Below are positions 59,035 to 64,000 of a stretch of 64,000 nucleotides of DNA, piece by piece. Position 1 is the stretch's first letter; each line of letters opens with the position of its first letter. This DNA is from Gymnogyps californianus (Eukaryota; Chordata; Aves; Accipitriformes; Cathartidae), in NCBI RefSeq assembly GCF_018139145.2, contig NC_059487.1, positions 4,795,792-4,859,791 of the forward strand, written 5' to 3'. The position numbers and the translations under genes were made by a program. Under the pieces are notes generated by a model. That model searched no databases. It was not told where the DNA came from and worked only from the letters and a program-made list of their open reading frames with translations.

Positions 59035-62000
59035 TTTTGAGTGATGGCTATCTTGCATTTATGGATGGACCAAACAAAGAATCTTAGATCCAAACCATTC
59101 TAAATTTAAAGGCTTTTATAAAATTGAAATCGAAATAGAATCTACCCTGAACCCAAAATGATGACAATTTGCAAACCTTCAGTATTGTGTAGCTTTGCCA
59201 GTCTTCATTTGAATATATGGGCCAAACTATAATTACGTATCGGTAAACTCAGTGGTGTCCAATGTACTTCCGAGGCAATGTCCGGAATGAAAGAGACAGA
59301 TTAGGATTAATTTTTTGAGGTCAGTGGGATTAAGTGATATTGGAAGAGCGTGAAAGGAGGTTTGTTCTCCCTCTCATCATACGATACAGGACAAATGTCT
59401 TTTACTTTTGGATCTGGAACATAGAGGTCTCGGTCTTGGTGGTATTTTCGATCTCAATGGCAAACAGCTTTCCAGTGCTGTTGACATTCCCCATAAGAAC
59501 TCCAGGTAACTGCTGAGTTGAGTAATTGGACTGAATTTAATCCCATTCATGTACTGATTCCACAGCTGAGAGCGCAAGAAGCGTCAGTAAAGGTAATTGA
59601 GTAAAGGCAAGCCTAATGATTGTGTAAAACAGTGCTGCCTTCTCTGCCTTCCAGAGACCGGATTGTATCACCTGAGCTGTGACTTTGCAGATCCACACCA
59701 AAGTATGGCCCTTTCCCCATTTGCACCTTTTTGTTTATCTCGTGCCCTCCTGCCCTGCAATGCAGGTAACAGCAAGGGCCAAGCCTTTTAAAGTTATGTC
59801 TGTAATTTCAATAATGTAGTAACAGAAGCGGGCCACCATCCAACCTAACAAATGGAAGTGCGTTCAGGTTGGAGCATTGGATGGATAGCTTTGTGTTGGA
59901 ACTGCTCATCCAGGTTTGCATCATTTTCTTGGTTTTTTAGGCTATGGATCTAGCCCCTGGCTTTCACCTTTCTGGGGTGTAGTGTCCTGAAATGGAAGGA
60001 TGCCAATGCTAGTCATCTATTTAGCTGTCTATCTGGATTTTTTTATCTTGTCAGTCTTTTAAACCTAGCTCTTAATTGTGGCTTTTTAAATAATGCTATT
60101 GCTCTTTGACATTTAACTGCTGCTATCATGTGGATCATGAAAATGGTTCACTTTTATCTGCTCAGCAGTGGAAACTCCTTGCAAAGTAAACCAGCTTTGA
60201 TGAGCTGGGATTTATGACCAGGAGTGTTCCAGCCTGTCCAGGTAGCTGCCTCCCTCATCAAGAGATCTCTCTGAAACCTTAAGGTAAATGTCACAGTTTG
60301 GGGTAGTGTAGCCCCTTTATATTTTAAATGTGATTGTATAAATTGCTTTAAGACGAGTAGTTACTTGTAGTTCTATTACTACAGGCAAGTGGGACAGATG
60401 TCTTCAGTTGTCAAGTTCATTCAGGGCCTTGAAAAATAGATCTTGTTTTAGTGTGTAAAAAGGGAGTGTTAGGCACATAGCCTCTCAAAACCTGCAGTAA
60501 GGCCTTTAGTTTCCACTTAAGCAAATCTCTGACACTAGCCAAGAGGAGTCACTTGAGTCACTTGCTCTAAGGATGTTTCTGCCTTGCTACTGGGCCTCCC
60601 TAACTGAGATCTAAAATCTGATTGTAGGAAAAGTACGATGAGAGTATTTTGTTTTGCATATTAATTGTAGGCACTGGCTTAAAAAGCTTCTTATCCAGGA
60701 AAAGTACAAGGAATTTTGGTGGTATTCTTAAGAAAAAGCAGACAGCGTTCCTCTGGGCAGAGCTGGAAAAGTAATAAGGAATTGCTCTTTGGTTTTGCTC
60801 TCCTTCCCCCCCACCTATGGAAACTTCTGAAAACCAAACAAACAAATGCTGAACAACTGAGTAGAAATGAGGATGACTGTATTTTCCTACTAGCATTTCT
60901 GATAATTGACTTGCAAAAGGTTCAAAAAATTAGAAATACTGTGTTTTTTCAGTCTTCATGCCCTCTCACTGGAAATTTGTCCTCTTTGTTCTGCAGCAAA
61001 AAACACTTCAATGGCTGTCAACATGCTAGCAGCTCTCATCTGACCTGTGTTGAAGGTGGTGCTGGATAGTCCCTGTTCCTCCTCTGACAGGTCACTCTGC
61101 CCTTGCTCCGTTGCTTGCGCTAAGTAGACACAAGGATTTTGGATTTTTGTTTTCCTATGCCTTTGTGGTGAGCAATGCTGTTTGAACCCTGTTTTCTGTG
61201 GCTGAATTCTGTTTTGGCCAGAGCAGTTCCCTGCAAGGTCCAGCAAATGCTTGTGTTGGCGGAACAGGCAGGGTGCTCTATGCAGAGATGAAAAAGGGCT
61301 GGTGTTTTTTTGCTGAGGGAGCAAGCAGGTCATATCAAACCACCAAGAATTAATGCTACGTTTTAAAATTGTTAATTAATCTGCAACAAAGATAGAAGGC
61401 TGCATCTGAACACCTTAATATGTAATACTCTCTCTCAGAAAAAGCTTTTATTTTTCCAAAATGTTACACCTTTTGTTTTGTTAAGGTCTGGTGGAACAAA
61501 AATCAGCTTGAGAGTTCCTACAAGATAAACTATGCTACTACTGCTTTACATTTATATTCCTCTTAGGCAAGCAGGATGGTCTCCTCATAATATAGCCTTG
61601 ATATTATCAGATGAGGTTTTCCAGTCTCATTGCTTCCGTTTATTTTCATTGCACTTGCTCATGGTAGACCTTCATGCATTGAAATCTTGTTGTTCAAGGT
61701 GGTGTACAAATAAAAAGAAAGCTTAGAAACTGTCTCAAAAAAAGTTTCTCTGAAGCAGAATTAAGAACCCCAAAGTTACATTTCATGGCTTGAGCTGACT
61801 TCCTCATGGTACGTGATGACCAGGGAACAAGAAAAAGTAGTGCTGAAATAGCAACCATGGTCATAGTAAAAAAGTTGATTTTTGGTTTTGTTTTGTTTCC
61901 ATTTGGATCTGAATTCACTTTCTGTTTCTGACTGTCTTTTGGAAATGTGAAGAAGATCTTGAAAGGAGGTACTGAGAAAATGGTAACTGTTTTCTATTCC

Positions 62001-64000
62001 TCTAATGTCTGTTCTTTGTCTTGTGTGTCCACCCCATACCCCCTGGCAAGATCCCCACTTTGCTGAATTATTTTTGCAAATGCGCTATTTTTTTTTCATG
62101 CACACAAAATCAAAGAAGTTTGGAAAGAGCATGGAATTGTATTTAGAGATGGATAACGATTCATTGATAAGTAATTGCTGTCAGGACTGGAGGGTCTGAT
62201 TCAGGTCACTGTTAATTTAACATAGTTCAAAAGGCAGTGGATGCTTTTTATTCACATATATTTAATCAAACAGTCCCTGGGGAGAAACAGAAGGGGAACT
62301 GAGAAGTGAGGATCAGCTAAGACGATGCAGGGTTTTGAAGTGACAGATTATTTTGTTCTTTTTGGGAATGTCAGTCTTTCTCATACTTTTGTTTTCTTAT
62401 AAATAAAAATAGAAAGCATCTCAGAAGGGTAGATCAGAGGCTACTTATCCAGTTAAGCTGTTTAAAGCTCATTTAGGTCCTGCTGGTGAGGTATTTCCAA
62501 GCATCACTGATAACTCATGGTGACTGTTCAGTTGAAAACAGTTGTAGTTCCCAATTTCCTGCTTTGACTTTTCTTCCATGGCTTTTCACTCTGACTCCTT
62601 ATTGTGATATTTGTGCCCGATTTGTCCTTCACCCCCACTGCCTGGAAGGTCTTTGGAAGAAGACAGACCCAAGGATGCAAGCTGATAGATACATCCTGCT
62701 AACTGCTGTCTCATTTAGGTAAGAGCAGCTTTCCACATATTGCAGAAGTTCAACACTAATAAGTGATGCTGTTTGGATCTTTTGTGATCCTAGAAGTATC
62801 ATACTATCTCCAAATATTCCTGTACTGGAAAACCATTTGCAAAAAAGAAAAAATGGGGAACTCTAAGTAGGAGTAGGACTTTCTCAATCACTTTCCCCTC
62901 TCTCTCCCCCTGGTGTATGGAATCCTTTACTCCAGTGCTGTTTACCCCCCCACCCCATCCCCTTCAGACCCCACAAGCAGTACATCTCTAAGCTGCTGTG
63001 ACACTTTTTGAGGAAAGGAGAGAAGAAACAATGCTGGAAGGTGGGTGTGAAGTTCAGCAAGCTTTCAGCCCATCCTTCTACTTCCACTGCGAGAGTAGCA
63101 GAGTTATGCAGATAAAACTGCTCAGGCTCTGGGAAGATGAACAGGATTGGGGCTGGGAGGTGTGGAGCGAGGCTGGGTTGGACCACCCAGGCCAGCGTGG
63201 AGCAGGGCACAATAGCACTATTCTGCCTGGCCGGTAGCAGGGGTGTCGTTCAGAATCGTGATGCTGCCATGGTATTGGTAAGTCACCCCATCAGTAATGT
63301 TTAGCACCTCATCAGATCGGCCTTGTGAAATGTAACATTTCTGGTTGCACACTGGTACAGGTGGTGTTCTCATGCTGGAGAGTACATTATGGGAATTTCA
63401 TGGCTCCCAAATACGCTTCAGTGTAGAAAGAGGTGCTTGGCAGGGATCATAGCATTGGGATTTATACATATAAAAGGATTTAATATATTACTTTGAATCT
63501 GATCCTGAAAGTGAGGGATTGATGGCATTGGTTATAACTAGGCCTGGTAAAAGCTTTTTTCCTCCTTCTGTACTTCTGTAAGTCTACTTAATATCTTGCT
63601 GTAGCAGCTCCATTGCTGTACCTCTGCTAGAAGGGGTTTGACAGTTGTGCTGAATTGCATGACTGGCTAGTGAACGTGGCTTTGGCCAAATGTCCGCTAA
63701 GCATTAGGACAAAATTGTCAAACTTGGTCTTGCTTTTATGATCTATTCTAATTTGTGGGTCCAACTCAAAACTCAGCAGTAGAAAATAGTGCAGCAGGTC
63801 ACGAAGCTGCTCGTTTTTCTGTTTAGAAAGTGTTACTGGTGAAGAATTGTCCATATTGAATGACCAGCTTGAGATGGTCTTTGTTCTGTCTGATACTTGG
63901 GTAAACTTCCACTTACTTTTGCTACTCGCATATAGATCTTGAACTAAATTATTGCTTTTCCTTGAAATGTGTCAAATCAGTTTTGCTATCTAGTATTGCA
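59035..64000. other. Unique non-coding sequence to the end of the window
   Basis: No gene is supportable. At 59218-59340, GGGCCAAACTATAATTAC and GGTCAGTGGGATTAAG faintly recall another old palindromic sauropsid repeat, but I cannot align it. At 62701-62724 a pyrimidine-rich TCATTTAG abuts GTAAGA, a weaker recursive-splice-like site. A C-rich tract lies at 62946-62960. The minus-strand open frame at 62884-63210 lacks any domain. Confidence 0.5.

Noticed and set aside
59218..59340. Possible second palindromic sauropsid repeat
   Set aside because: Only two short words resemble the family and the intervening bases do not align.

Overview
The window looks like about 64 kb of nuclear DNA from a sauropsid, most probably a bird, and almost all of it reads as non-coding. 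The organism call rests on the repeats. There are two old CR1 LINE fragments: one preserves recognisable reverse-transcriptase motifs, the other is a CR1 3' end. There are also several decayed MIR/CORE-type SINE pieces with the sauropsid-style 'AAAGTGCTTTGAGATC' tail, and one palindromic repeat of a kind common in turtles, crocodilians and birds. There are no Alu, L1 or rodent B1 elements, and the repeat load is low. That favours a bird over a turtle or crocodilian, but the species cannot be named from this sequence.

No protein-coding gene is supportable. The open frames are short, scattered over both strands and concentrated in GC-richer patches. They lack recognisable domains, and the longest (212 codons, about 19.93-20.56 kb) starts at GTG and contains nothing familiar. 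No tRNA, rRNA, recognised microRNA, CRISPR array, IS element or bacterial feature was seen. The simplest reading is the inside of a very long intron or a gene-poor intergenic region.

Layout. 0-3 kb: a GC-richer patch, a 15-bp direct repeat, and a dense cluster of the 8-mer TGATGTAT in both orientations. 3-24 kb: unique sequence with MIR pieces near 3.3, 5.4, 14.5, 17.3, 20.9-21.0 and 23.0 kb, a long pyrimidine tract near 11.2 kb and a CpG-dense block near 22.1-22.4 kb. 24-39 kb: mostly unique sequence with a possible 15-nt micro-exon (24.5 kb), a TTTG microsatellite (31.3 kb), a possible recursive splice site (31.96 kb) and a TATA-like patch (38.56 kb). 39.5-40.65 kb: CR1 reverse-transcriptase remnant on the minus strand. 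41-52 kb: unique sequence, a 25-T tract (45.6 kb), a GC-rich block (48.0-48.5 kb) and the palindromic repeat (49.85-49.96 kb). 52.3-53.1 kb: CR1 3' end on the minus strand. 53-64 kb: mostly unique sequence, including an octamer pair at 54.5-54.7 kb.

There are no genes here to assemble into a system. If the region has a function it is likely regulatory or splicing-related. The strongest internal oddities are the TGATGTAT cluster and the juxtaposed 3'/5' splice-site signals. The region also has several patches whose texture suggests conserved non-coding elements, which only a cross-species alignment could confirm. I did not find a convincing undescribed system.
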